Origin: Diploscapter coronatus
Taxonomy: Eukaryota > Nematoda > Chromadorea > Rhabditida > Rhabditidae
Length of the DNA: 64,000 nucleotides
Direction of reading: 5' to 3'
Assembly: GCA_964036155.1 (NCBI GenBank)
Contig: OZ038422.1
Span: forward strand, 66,797,201 to 66,861,200
In this document: positions 36,793 through 48,110 of the stretch, in pieces
How the letters are laid out: the number at the start of each line of letters is the position of its first letter
How positions within the stretch are numbered: the stretch's first letter is position 1
The notes under the pieces: generated by a model
What the model was told of the DNA's origin: nothing
What the model saw: the letters and a program-made list of their open reading frames with translations, nothing else
The model's database searches: none
Program-made: the position numbers and the translations under genes

Positions 36793-37955
36793 CTATCCAA
36801 GTACACATATCGTAGCGATAGGTGTGATGCATGGATTTTTCGTAGTGGTGTCGTTCATTTTTTCTGAAGATTTTGAGGTTTCTGAAGTATCTAAAGTATC
36901 TGTCGTGCTTTTCAAATCATCCACAGGTCGATTTCTTCTTTCCTCCAATTTAGTTGTCATTTCCTCCGGAAGAATTGTCGTCATCATATTGCTACTCTCC
37001 TTAGTTACAGTTTCAGGTTGAGTATCATTAGAGACGAGTTCGATCATGAATTTGAGCGTTTTTGCGGTATCCTGGAAAAGTTATAAATAGATCTTTCCTT
37101 CTGTTTTTCGTCGAGCTGTGATAAGTTTGACATTCATGCATGATTTTGATGAAGAAATAATTATGCAAAGTTGGCAGAAGCATCGATAGGGTATCATTTT
37201 TACTGAAACTTAGACACTTATGTCCAAAATCAAATGTTTGAGAATTGGTTAAAAATTTTAAAATATCACATTCCCAATGACTATGATAAATAATCACGAA
37301 AAAACTAGTCTAACCGGGTTGAGTGTTTGATAAAGAGTTTCGATGTCTCTCTTCTCTGCCGATCTCGTTGCATTCACATCCTCAATTATTTCATGCAGCA
37401 TTTTCACCGCACCAGGCAATTCATTTAGGATTCTTTTGATTCTCTCCTTCGAATTTATCACATGTTCGGCAATCTGACTTTGAAATTCCAGCAATTTCAT
37501 CTGAAAGAATTTTTAGAAGTTCAAATATACAACAATTCAAATGAAGATCAACGTACAACAGTATCATTTCCTTGCTTCTCAGCCCATAAACCGACATTCT
37601 CCCAAATCTCAACTTTCGTGAAGCTCGAATTGTGAATAATCGAGAAGAATTCTTCAATTGCATCCTCAGGCAAACCTTCCAAGAAGCTCAACTTCGAACT
37701 GAAATGTATATTATTAAAAATTTTGATTATTCTAGATGTTTCCTCTAAATGCACGCTTTCTTGATTATCTATTCATTACTCAATCCATCCTTATGTAAAA
37801 ATATACCTGTTTGGTTGAGGCTCGTCCAATAAACTAATAGGGGCAGAAAATATAACTGTGAAAAGACTACTTGAATAAAAAATAAACAAGAATTGGAGAA
37901 GCATTGAGATCAGATGAACTGAGGATGATTTTGACCAGAAAACGGACCGATGCAT
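36793..37955 (-). CDS. SXP/RAL-2 (DUF148) family secreted protein
   Basis: Four exons encode about 260 residues. A hydrophobic signal region (SMLLQFLFIFYSSSLFTVIFSA) is followed by the DUF148 block. It begins FLEGLPEDAIEEFFSIIHN with FTKVEIWENVGLWAEKQGN and continues MKLLEFQSQIAEHVINSKER, LNELPGAVKMLHEIIEDVN, RSAEKRDIETLYQTLNP. Leu/Pro, the Trp-Ala-x-Lys-Gln-Gly run and the paired helices are what define this nematode-specific family. Members are abundant secreted antigens in several nematodes and their biochemical role is not settled. A Thr/Ser/Glu-rich tail of about 70 residues (TKESSNMMTTILPEEMTT...) ends CITPIATICVLG at TAG/TAA near 36793, unusual for the short core family. It may be O-glycosylated. 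Confidence 0.75.
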
Positions 37956-38794
37956 GGCGACCCGATTTATACAAATTCAGATGCGGTAGACTATTTGAGC
38001 ACCTGCATCAAGAAAACGGTCTGTAGGATTTCAGAGACTAAAACAATTCAGACAAGGCTAATTTTAGATCATGCTAAAAAACCATATTCCTGGATTTACC
38101 AGGAGAATACAAAATTCTCTGAAATTATTATGAGCTATAATTGAATTCGGTCAGGGAAGTAATCAAATTTACAATAATTCCAAATTTAAATAGTACTTGA
38201 AAATCAGCTTCTCTTCTAAAGAACGATTTCAAGATTTATGGTTAGTGACAACTTTTTAGAAAGTTTGTTCCATCTCATTCTTCAATTCTTAGAAAGGGAA
38301 TTCACTTGTCGCGAGGTTGAGTTGAACTGAGGGAGGGGTTTAATACGGACTCAGAAATAATTCTTTGTCAATACGTTATGATTTCTTTTTAAACTTAAGT
38401 ATTTTTATGGAAAAAAGCTGAGGTGAATAATAATGATGATAATAATAATGAAATTAGGTTTTATCAAATATCAAATGATTATCTCTGATCTGTTTGGTCT
38501 TTCTCACCTCTAGGAGTTTAAAATAATATTACATATGATGAAAATTTCTATATTGACATGATTTTTCTCTATTATTCAGTGGTGAATTGTCCCTGATATT
38601 TAAATAATCTCGAAACCAACGTTCAAAGTATTGAGCATATCTTAATAACTTCACTAATTAAAATCAATCTCACAATACGTCCTTTTGCCTGAAAATTACA
38701 TAACTTCCCATTATGATTCATTAGAGTTCGTAATTTTCGCAACTAAATATTCTCAGTTAATTAGCATTATATATCGTGCATATCAATATCCAAC
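37956..38794. other. Intergenic, no gene seen
   Basis: AT-rich spacer between the divergent SXP/RAL-2 and serpentine receptor genes. A short open frame at 37950-38144 overlaps the SXP/RAL-2 start on the opposite strand and is not supported. Confidence 0.5.
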
Positions 38795-40164
38795 ATGAAA
38801 CTCTCTACTAGAGATGGTCTAAAATTCGAGGTGTTGATTTGGGTCGATATTTTTACCTGTCTAACCTATCTGATTATCATATTTCGACTCTTCACTACGA
38901 GGAATAAACATTTGAAGGGACCGTTTTACATAATATTCCTCAGTACAGGCAAGCTAGGTTTCAGAGAAAAATAACTTTCATACTTCGCTTCCCAAGTAAT
39001 TAACCAAAAATATTGCTACGAAGAGTATTTAATGAACCAAAATATCTTAGGGGTCGGTGACATTATTGCCATATACGCTCAATACTATAAAAGGGAAAAT
39101 CTAACCTCAGATAATAAATTATACCCAGATCAAGTATGGTTAGGGCACTTTGCGTTATATTTATCGCCCGTTACCGCTTACACGCATATGATTGGAAACG
39201 CGTTTTTATCATTTAATTGATTTACTTCAATCAGAAATCCGTCTTTACAGTCTCAGGTAAACCACAGATGTCATAATATTTGAACTATAATAGAATTCAA
39301 TATTCATTGAAGACTGTATGTTTTATAAGTTCATATCATATAACATTAAACATGCAGTTTAATTTGATCTCATGAAGCTAATAATAATTTGAAAGAAGCC
39401 GTTTTCAGGCTTGGAACAAGCAAAGAGTCATCGGAATTTGCATGTTTCAATGGATATTTTCTTCCGTAGTTTTTCTGTACACTCTCGTATCGAAATTTTA
39501 TACCAAACCCAATCCAGACGGTTCGATCACTTTCTTAAAATCAGATGCCTGGTGTGAATTGGTGGGTTTAAGATATCATAACTTCAAATATGAATAAATC
39601 AGGTAAACCGAATTGTATTCATTGCTTCTACATTCGGCTTCTGTATCTTAGACGCGACCTTTAATATCATGACGATATTGAATCTAAAGAAGATAGGGTT
39701 CAACTTTAAACGAAGCGAATTGGTGTGTTCATTTGGTTATTATAATTAAGATCTTATTTTTAGAGACTGGTCTATTATACTTGCTATATAACAGTCTCAT
39801 ATTTACTAATGTGCATCTCTCAGATTGGAAGAGTAATCACTCTTTTTATCATTGAGGATCTAGGATTAGACAATTTCATTGTGGATCAGGTAGGTTTCAA
39901 AATGCTTTACTAAATGGCATAGATTTACAAGAACTGGTAGTTTTTCTTTCTACTCAAAAATAGCAATTATATATACATTTTTAGATATTCTGGTTATCAG
40001 AATTGATAAACTGCGTTCCGCCTTTTCTACTTCTAATTTTATCCCAGGAAGTTCGGAACGACTTACTTAACATGATGTGGATTCAGAAGCAGAAGAAAAA
40101 GCCAACGTCCTCACGAGAAAGCAATATTTCTAAACAATTACCCATCGCTTGGGGGAATAAATAA
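38795..40164 (+). pseudogene. Serpentine chemoreceptor (Srg-superfamily, srv-like) with in-frame TGA
   Basis: Six exons assemble into a seven-span receptor of about 330 residues. The first spans read FEVLIWVDIFTCLTYLIIIF and GPFYIIFLSTGVGDIIAIYA. Later blocks are LVYYTCYITVSYLLMCISQI and WLSELINCVPPFLLLILSQEVR, typical of nematode serpentine receptors. After TM3 the frame reads AFLSFN then TGA (39218-39220) then FTSIRNP. Relatives have Arg there in an NRF/NRY motif, so the stop looks like a CGA-to-TGA transition. No alternative splice removes it. All other exons remain open with intact junctions, so inactivation is recent, polymorphic or an assembly error. Intron 1 (38949-39050) uses a GC donor; joining at GGGTCGG restores STGVGDII. 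If functional, it would be a chemosensory-neuron GPCR. Confidence 0.7.
38949..38950 (+). promoter_or_regulatory. GC splice donor, serpentine receptor intron 1
   Basis: Exon end AGTACAG is followed by GCAAGC. The acceptor ATCTTAG ends at 39050. Only this join keeps the conserved FYIIFLSTGVGDII stretch. Confidence 0.6.
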
Positions 40165-40879
40165 ATTCTTAGCATTCTGACATGAAATTGCAGTATTTTC
40201 TTGAAGATCAACACATTTGCCTTACCACTTTTTATTATTTTTAGTATTATAATTTACATAAATAATAATACAATATATAAATATTCCAAATAAAAGATTT
40301 TAAAAATTGATGAAAATATAATAAGACAAAAATATGAAGTGAAGGAATGAACGATAAATTAAAACAGAAACAAAGCACGATCGAATAATGAAAATATTAA
40401 ATTAATATTCAAAGAAATGAAGTGATGTAGCCGAAGAGAATGTACAATGTGGCAAGGCAATCGGCTAGCATCGTTTAAAAAATGAAAATATTCTCGATTA
40501 TTCATCTGAATGAATATTTTCACGAAGTTAAATAAAGTCAGTTGATGGTAGAGATGTAGGATTCTAATAAAGATTGGATTTGTTCAGAATAGTAATGTGA
40601 TTGGATTTATCCTCATAAATTACAGAAAAAATAGTCTTGCAGGCTATTCCAACTAAGAATTACCCAAAAGGGAACAATTCAGTCCAGTGTACAGCGCGCA
40701 CAACATTTGATATTATGAGAACGCGAACAGATGATAAATGAAATGCAAGAAAAGGCAATGAAAATTAATTATCAAAGTACTCGATGAAGTGAAATCAATG
40801 AAAGGATGACTGGCATTTCAAATCTCAATATTCACTTCATCGAATACTTTTACTAAATATAAAATGGCTACGACTGCAT
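40165..40879. other. Convergent 3' flanks of receptor and Argonaute
   Basis: AT-rich, with no coding signal. It contains the strong stem-loop at 40773-40857, described separately. Confidence 0.55.
40773..40857. repeat. Inverted repeat just downstream of the Argonaute stop
   Basis: AGTACTCGATGAAGTGAA and TTCACTTCATCGAATACTTT are near-perfect complements about 35 nt apart. The hairpin lies 23 nt beyond the Argonaute stop codon, so it should fall in that gene's 3' UTR. It could be a structured UTR element, a mini-element, or a source of small RNA. Confidence 0.6.
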
Positions 40880-43800
40880 CTAAGCGTTGAATCTAATAGC
40901 ATCGAAGCGCGTCCCCATGAAGCTGGCTCTTCTGTTCATCTCGTCGAAGTCTGCCTGAGTCAGGCCCTCAGCCGTGAACTGGCTCTGCGGGAATTTCATG
41001 AGGTCGACGTAGGCATTCCACAGATTTCGGCCTCTCTTGGCCCATTCATCTGCCTGATAGAGCGGCTCGGGAAGAGAAATTGTATTTCCCGAAATCTGAG
41101 GAATCAAACTTATTACACAAATATTGCTAGAAAACTCAAACCTGGTGCAGGAAGCAAAGATAGTACATTAGATCCTGCCTCTCATCATTGTCCATGCCGA
41201 TCTTATCGTAAATTGGCTGGAAGGTGACGGGCTGCGCCGTGCCTTTGATTGGCTTCGCTGCCACCATCACCCATTCGTTGAGATTGGGTCTCACGACACC
41301 GCTCTGCGCGAACGTGCCGGCTGTCACGTTGTGGATCATTCCTAAACCAATATTTCATTATAAAATTACATTTGACTATGCTAACCATTGGAACCCTTCA
41401 CGAACAGTCTGATGCCGTTTCGTTTTGTTCCAATGAAAACCGCTGTTGGAGGGAATGGCAATTTCCCTTTTGTCTTCTGCTGGTGTAGTTTCCATCCCTC
41501 TTCAAGAGCACGCAACTCATCTCTGACAACCTAAATAATATAAAGGTTGCATGATTTCTCGCATTTTGAAATTACCATCAGGTACTGCCCCTCAGAAACG
41601 CCATCACGAATGATGACGACTCTCTTCGGCAGCTTCCCGTGATTCTTCTGGAAGTGGGCCAGCATGTTGGCGAAGCGTGTCTTGAGCAGCGAATCGTCGA
41701 CCTAAATGAAAAGTTATTGCAAGTTTCGAGTGAGAAATTGTGCAAACCTGCTCCACACGTGGGTGCTGGAATGCGAAGTCGCCGACGAAGCCGTCAATGT
41801 GGCGTCCATAGTTGCCGGAGAATCCCACCACACTCGGCTTCGTAGCTTTGGCGTTGTTCTGTTGCATTCGCTTTGCCGGGACCGGATGAGAGACGTCATA
41901 GGACAGGATGAGGATCTCCTTCTGTTTCATCCAATCCTCCAATCTAAATTTCTTATTGTTGACTTTCGAGAGCGATATCTTATCCTACTTGGGTGTTTGT
42001 GGAACGACGTTGACATTCACGCCTCCCATCTTGATGTTCATCTTCATCAAGATGTTGAGTCTCGTGATCCACTGCTCTTCCGACTTCTTCACTACTTCAG
42101 TGGTGATCTGCTGAGTGCGGATCATGTAGAGTCGCTCGTACAGTTTCAGGAAACTGTGACTGGTCGCGTGTGTCTTTGAATCGATGAAGATCAGGAGGAT
42201 GTTCGGCTGCTTCTCGGCCGTCTTTCCAAGCTTCTCTGCCAGTGTCTAAATATTCTGATTGTTCTCTGGTACTTTTAAGACATAATATCAAGAATGTTGA
42301 GTGATGACAAGTGATGTGTTTGAATTTCCCCTGCAGATACCGATTTAAAAATTAGTCGTAGTAATGAATTAGGTAGAGAGTGACAGCATAAAATTGAAAC
42401 AAAAATCGCAATAAGCTTACACTGAGATCAGTCGGCTTTGCAACCGGATAATATTGGGTTGCTCCAACGGCGATTCCTCTCCTCATTCCGTCATCGATCA
42501 AAGCCTTCATGCTCTTTTCGATGTCTTCCTTCTGGCAGGTGTGTGCCACAGCAATGATGTCGATTTTTGCAGGGCACGCGAATTTGTTCTTGATCAGCCA
42601 TTGGCTTTTGTCCCTGTCATTGATCTGCTTTCTGAAGGCATCCAGGACGGCAGGGTGCTTTCGGCTGTAGGCCTTCACGTTTTTCAGGGCCTTGCTCGGC
42701 CTGATCTTGAAGCTGAAATATTGAAATTCTTATCGACAATCTTGATTATGAGTTCTTGCCTGGCCAAAGTCGGATTTTCAGCGATGCCGTTGATTTGAGC
42801 CGTCTCCGTCATTTGCAGTGTTCGATTGTATCGCTCCTCGATAGTCGGAGCAGCCGGGGTATTGCCGTAGCTCTTCTCTGGTGGAACGGCTTGGTAGGGA
42901 GTGATCGTCAGGGACTCGATGTGGTGGGCGATCATTTTTCCTTCTCGATTGCGCTCGATCACGGCAGGCAATTTGCGATCGAACTGACCATCGAATTGCT
43001 GCACACTAAATTTAAATTTACATTAGTTCTCTTGCATCATATAAATTGTTTGTCGAAGATCCACTATTGAGAATAAACATAATTTCGGATCAAGGTAATT
43101 TCGCTTTATTCACTTTCCTACATTAAAATCAAATAGTTATGGAAATTTTGCCAATTTCACTAATCTTCTTCTATATTTATGACACTTACGCCATCGATTT
43201 ATCATCGATGATCTGGCCAATTGGTGTTGCAGTCAATCCTCTCGATGTGAACCAATGGTTGCGGTTGCCGTGATTTAGGGCCATATCTGCAATTTACTAT
43301 TTTAATTCTGGTGATTTTCATACAAATTTACTTACCGACCACCATCGAGTAAGCCTTTTTCCAGATCGAGCACTTGTCGAACTCGGGCCCAAATGCGAGT
43401 CCTTTGAACTGCAGCTGTCTGAGAAGGAACTCCTTTAGGTTCATCGATTTGAACATGAGCCGTTCAGTCGAATCGGCGAGGATCTCCATGATCCACTCGC
43501 CATTGTTGTTCAGTGAGAGCCGGATTCTCTTCACCAATCCAGTAGCACGGACATAGCCCGGTGCATTCGGGAGATCCTGCACATTGTTGTAGATCCGGTT
43601 GCCTCCCACACTGATGAGGTTGGGACTGAAATAGTTAGTCTTAAATTTGCTTTGGCATGTATTTCATACTTGAGCGAAGCTTCCTGCATGGTGGCAAGGG
43701 CAGTGATGTGACGACTGTCCTCTCGGTGCTCGCCCAAAACAAATTCTCCCAAACCAGACAGATCGGTGATGTTCACAGTGCTCGTGTCGGTTCGAACGGA

Positions 43801-44822
43801 GACCTCAACGCGGATTGACTCGACATTCTCGCTGCTGATTTTGCTCTTGATCTGCTGTGGAAGAACAGCAGTTTCCAGGTTGATCTGAATTTATTACTTT
43901 GAAGGTGTTTTGCTTCAGTTTGAAGTATGTTTAAAGCTTTTGGAAAGAATCTTTTCGGTCAGACAAGATTTTGAATGCGTGTCAGATCATTAATTTGAAC
44001 GGTAAATTCGATATTCGAGTTTTTTTCTATTTGGAATTTTTCGAATAATAGCCGCCAGCTAGTATTCTTTTATTCTTTCTTGCAATATTACCTTTCCTCC
44101 TGTGTTCGAAATCCACTGATCGATGGGCGCATTGGTAATCAGTATGGCGCCTCCGTCACTGATTGGAGTCGAAGTGACCACCTTCGAAGTGGACAGAGCG
44201 TGAAGGATCACGTGCTTCTTGAGAGCACGAGACTCTCTTCCCTTCGACCTAAATTTCGGTTTTAAGATATTTTATGCATTCTTGATATGTTCTACATATT
44301 TTGCAAGTTTTCACATATCATTAGAACATAGAATTTATCGATACAATATTGATACATTGGTGATCGAGTAGTGAAAATTAATATATTTATTAGGCACTTA
44401 TAATTTCCTTTTCAGTAGTATTGGACTAGTTTTCATTTATAGTAACTGATTTGCTAATTATCTAGAGAAATGATCTTTCTTTTTTGTGTTTAAAATAAAA
44501 ACTTCTTACGCTGTCAGATCAAATTCCTTTTGTTCCTTGAAAACGAGGAAGGTCTTGACGTCGTAGAGATGACAGACGAGCGACGACAAGTTGAGTTCCC
44601 TGGCGTTCGAGATCACAGCTCGCTAAATTAGTCGAACTATTATGCAAAGCAGTGATAATTTAGTTGGTAAATGTATTCAAAATTCAATTTATTAGGTTTT
44701 GGACTAGTCGTATGATTTAATTGGTTTCTAGCATTTGCGATATAACTTACTTCTTCTGAGATGTTCTTGGCCGGAGCGAGCTTCTTCGGCAGGGAGTTGT
44801 CGGAGATGGAAAGCTTTTGCAT
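40880..44822 (-). CDS. Argonaute, worm-specific WAGO-like
   Basis: About 14 exons encode roughly 890 residues starting MQKLSISDNSLPKKL. The N/PAZ half includes VCHLYDVKTFLVFKEQKEF and SRGLTATPIGQII. The MID region has IDIIAVAHTCQKED and HSFLKLYERLYMIRTQQI, where the usual Tyr of the 5'-end pocket appears to be His. The PIWI domain has KMNIKMGGVNVNV, ILSYDVSHPVP (first catalytic Asp), PSVVGFSGNYGRHIDGFVGD, VIIRDGVSEGQY (second Asp) and GTAQPVTFQPIYD, where the family His of RPxHYxVL is replaced by Thr. Slicing is therefore unlikely, as in most WAGOs, which bind secondary 22G-type siRNAs and silence through other factors. One 47-nt GC-AG intron lies at 42713-42759. An acceptor CTCTCCAG ends 7 nt before the ATG. 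Stop is TAG 40880-40882. Confidence 0.85.
42758..42759 (-). promoter_or_regulatory. GC splice donor in the Argonaute gene
   Basis: On the minus strand the exon ends TTGGCCAG and the intron begins GCAAGAAC, ending ATTTCAG 47 nt later. Removal joins NPTLA to SFKIRPSKALKNVKA in frame, whereas retention shifts the frame. Confidence 0.7.
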
Positions 44823-47800
44823 TGGATAGCTGGAGAGTTTAATCGTAATACCTAAATATGATCTGTAAGACGGGAGTATTGAAACTAGAGAGCACAAACA
44901 GGTCCACGAGAACCATATTCCGCTATAACATTTTGCTCAAGAAGATGAAATTTGGAGTGACTAACAATAAGACTTTTGATAAGAAAAAAATTGATTTTGA
45001 ATGAAAAAATGAGCATTTTCTGAACTTCTAAATGAACATGTTTTCGCAAACTTCAAACTATTTGCAGGTTTTTCCATAGAAAATTATGCGCTGATTTTTG
45101 GCACAGAGTCGTTTCAGAAGGTTTATCATTGATCTAGACTAGGTTTTCATGACATTTAGATTTTGAAGGGTATTGTCAGTGGATTGATTTTAGATTGCGA
45201 AATAGATAAGTAAAAGCGAGCCAAATTGAATACATGGAAATGATAAATTAATTAACATTGATGGGTGACTGAAATTAATTCAATTTGATGAACTAATGAT
45301 TTCATCGTACGATACGATTTAAAAATTTTCATTATGGAGCATGAACCCTCTAATACGAAACTTTTCTAATACTTATTTTGCATGAAAACTTCAAGAAAAA
45401 CTAATTTTAACACAATTATTAAAAAGAATCACTTGAAATTGATATCTTCGAGATTACATTGGAAAAATATGGGATTAGATTAGATACTAAGAATGTGGAG
45501 AAGAGTTAGGCAGGACTTTGTAGAGAGAAAAGCGAACCAATGCTGACGTTGCTAAAGGGAGGAGTGTGCGAGTAGCAAGCAGAAGAGGGGAATGTGCGAA
45601 CGGCAGGCAGAAGGGAAAGGGGCAGGGAAAAGAACGACGGCAGAGACTGACAAACGTTATAAGTAAAGCAATTTCTAGAAGGGGGAGGGGCTTGATCGAG
45701 AGAGGGAAAGGTAGAGAAGAAAACGGTTTCGAAAGTTTTCGAAAACCGGAAGCAAATACGGAAATATTTGAATTTGAATTCATAGATCATCAATCACGAT
45801 TTACAGAAATCTAAAATTAGATATTTTTAGTTATTATAAAAGAACTAATTGCACTAAATAGCAATTTATGACGCTGTGCAGACGCGAAGATATAGGGTGT
45901 TTGGTTGGGATGTGTAAGAAGGCCTTAGCTTTCGTTCTCTGCTAGTAACTCGCACTGCACGAATATTAAGAATCCTTTATCGGTCAGTCTTGGTTCAATA
46001 CAGTAATACCAAATACAAAAGTAAAGAGCAATCAAGTGAGGGTAAAACTGTGAAGGAGCAGAGCAACAACGAAGTGGGCGTATTTATAGGCGCGAGTTGT
46101 GTCTAGTAGGTAACTCCGCCCTTTAAAGTTCGGGCGAACTAGTGATAGTTCTAGAGATGGCTCTCCAGCCAGAAATGACAATAACAAGTATGATTCATCA
46201 ACATGAACAGATCGTTGGCGACAGACGCAAAATATGCTAATTGTTAGAGTTTTAACTGACGTATTAAAATCAGCGATATGCCACAACAGAAGAATGGTCT
46301 TACAGATGGTGGATAGACCAAATGAAGCCTAGTGTTTTGGCTTTGTCGAGAAGGAACCAAAGTGGGCAAAGAGAAGAAAGCCGGCGGAATAGTGCGTGAA
46401 AAGATGCAGAATGAATACAAAAATAACGTGCTTTTGGTGCAGCTGCAAACTTTTGCGATACGATTTGCAATTCGATGAAAGGAATTGAGAAAGAAAAAGG
46501 CAAATGCAAATGTTTTCCAAACAAAATCGTCGAAATTTCGTATTCAATTTTATAACCCTTTATGCTATAAATAGTGACATGATCAGAGCCAATAAGATCA
46601 ACAACAAGTTTGAGAAATGAATGATTTATTATCATCATCATAGATCCTAGAGTTAGATCATCAGTAGATCACAGTTCTGATGGTCCATCAACCGGTCGCA
46701 GACTATTCGCTTCATACGAGTGGCTACTCACAATCAGTCCCGTCGAGAGTCTCTCGTCTTGTAACTGATAAGGGTCGCGCCCAGTGGCGCCAGCGCTAGG
46801 CGACTAGGAGTAGTTCTGCTTCTGGCCCGACTGCTCGCGATAAGACGAAACTGGATAATGACAATAATCAGGGTCATTCTGATTCGTCAACTAATATCTT
46901 AGACAAGACCGTCTGAATGCTAATTCGGCTCTGCCAAATTATCATCATTATTTCTGTGTTCGGATGCCAGGTTACCACATTCAACAGATGAATAAGTTTG
47001 GGAATTCAGAAGTAAAATTATAGAGTGCAAGCTCTGTCCCTCTGCAAGTGCGCAGCATGTAACAAAAAGTGGTAGTTAAGGAACCTCAAAAATGGGAAGC
47101 AAGTACCCTTCAATCGCCGTATATCATCAGAAACCTAGTCTAGATCGACGATAAACCTTCTTAAACGGATCTATATAAAAAAAATCAGCGCATAATTTCT
47201 CCCTGCAAACAGTTTGAAGTTATCACTACCACGAAAATTTTATGCCTAGGGAATATAAAGAAATGAGAAAAGTTATTGAATTAGACAAATTAGTGATGAT
47301 TGTTCTGGAAGAATTATACAAAGAGACGAAAAACTTTCATCAACAATTTCTAAAGCCAGAGAAAAGTTCTATAAGATTAGATATACGATACCATTCATAT
47401 ATTTGCTCAAATTCGTTCAATTTATTGCATATCTATGAGGGCATATGGTGGAGAAATGCGTCTGCATCTTTATTGCATTGCGCAATGCGCCACTCTCAAA
47501 ACATACCAGAGCAGAGAATTGTAACAATAACATAATATGACAGATAGATGTTTTTAATCTAACACTTTCCCCATTCTCTTCCAGATAGAAATTATTTTCA
47601 CTAAAAGTTACTTGTAGAAAACTCTAGTATTATGGTGTGAAGAAGTAGATATTGCACACGCTTTGCAATTCTCCTCTTCTAAGCATAACCTCCGAGAAAC
47701 ATCATGGAAAAACGCGATGGCAAACAACGAGAAAATGAGTTTTCTCCCTATTGACAAAATTGTGAAAGATATAAAATTAGCATACAAGATAAAGTTAGGG

Positions 47801-47860
47801 AAGCATCGTACTAAAAATTTTCAAAATATTCAATTTTTCTGAAAATGAAAATTTGTTCAG
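44823..47860. other. Large intergenic region with possible repeat remnants
   Basis: No confident gene. A purine-rich stretch lies near 45540-45740. Two moderately G+C-rich blocks (about 45890-46170 and 46680-46930) share a loosely similar end (ATGACAATAA ... TGATTC(A/G)TCAAC at about 46168 and 46858), which could be decayed terminal repeats of a transposon. A 97-codon frame at 47242-47535 has no exon context. Confidence 0.35.
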
Positions 47861-48110
47861 CCGACCCATGTGGCCCTTCCTCAGAGCGGCACCCAACAGA
47901 AGGCTCACCACGATCCCATCGCTCAGTCCGTCGCCGCATGCACTACACAGACATTCAAGGTATCTTTACTTTTTATTCGAAAATAAAAGGATATTTCAGC
48001 AGCAACAACAAACTGCGCCTCAAACTCAAGCTGAATCGCAGATAACTTTCTTCCCTCTTTATAACCATTTGGAATCTCATAGTTCGACTTTCAATTCTGA
48101 ACAACTTTGA
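47861..48110 (+). CDS. Two orphan Gln-rich exons, gene not recognised
   Basis: An acceptor (TTGTTCAG) at 47853-47860 opens a 99-nt exon reading PTHVALPQSGTQQKAHH... to TTQTFK. A GTATCT donor, a 40-nt intron ending ATTTCAG, and a second exon QQQQTAPQTQAESQITFFP ending at TGA 48108-48110 follow. Both junctions are phase 0 and the exon G+C is like that of real exons nearby. No upstream exons were found in 44823-47850. In another phase the first exon gives AAPNRRLTTIP, which resembles [11 protein letters not shown] in the Gln-rich exon of mep-1, so a decayed duplicate of that exon is an alternative. Either the end of a real gene or a gene fragment. Confidence 0.35.

Noticed and set aside
41706..42179. 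157-codon plus-strand frame
   Set aside because: Exact antisense shadow of Argonaute PIWI exons, which carry conserved motifs on the minus strand.
47242..47535. 97-codon plus-strand frame starting MPREYKEMRK
   Set aside because: AT-rich third positions, no good flanking splice sites and no family; could not be joined to the orphan exons downstream.
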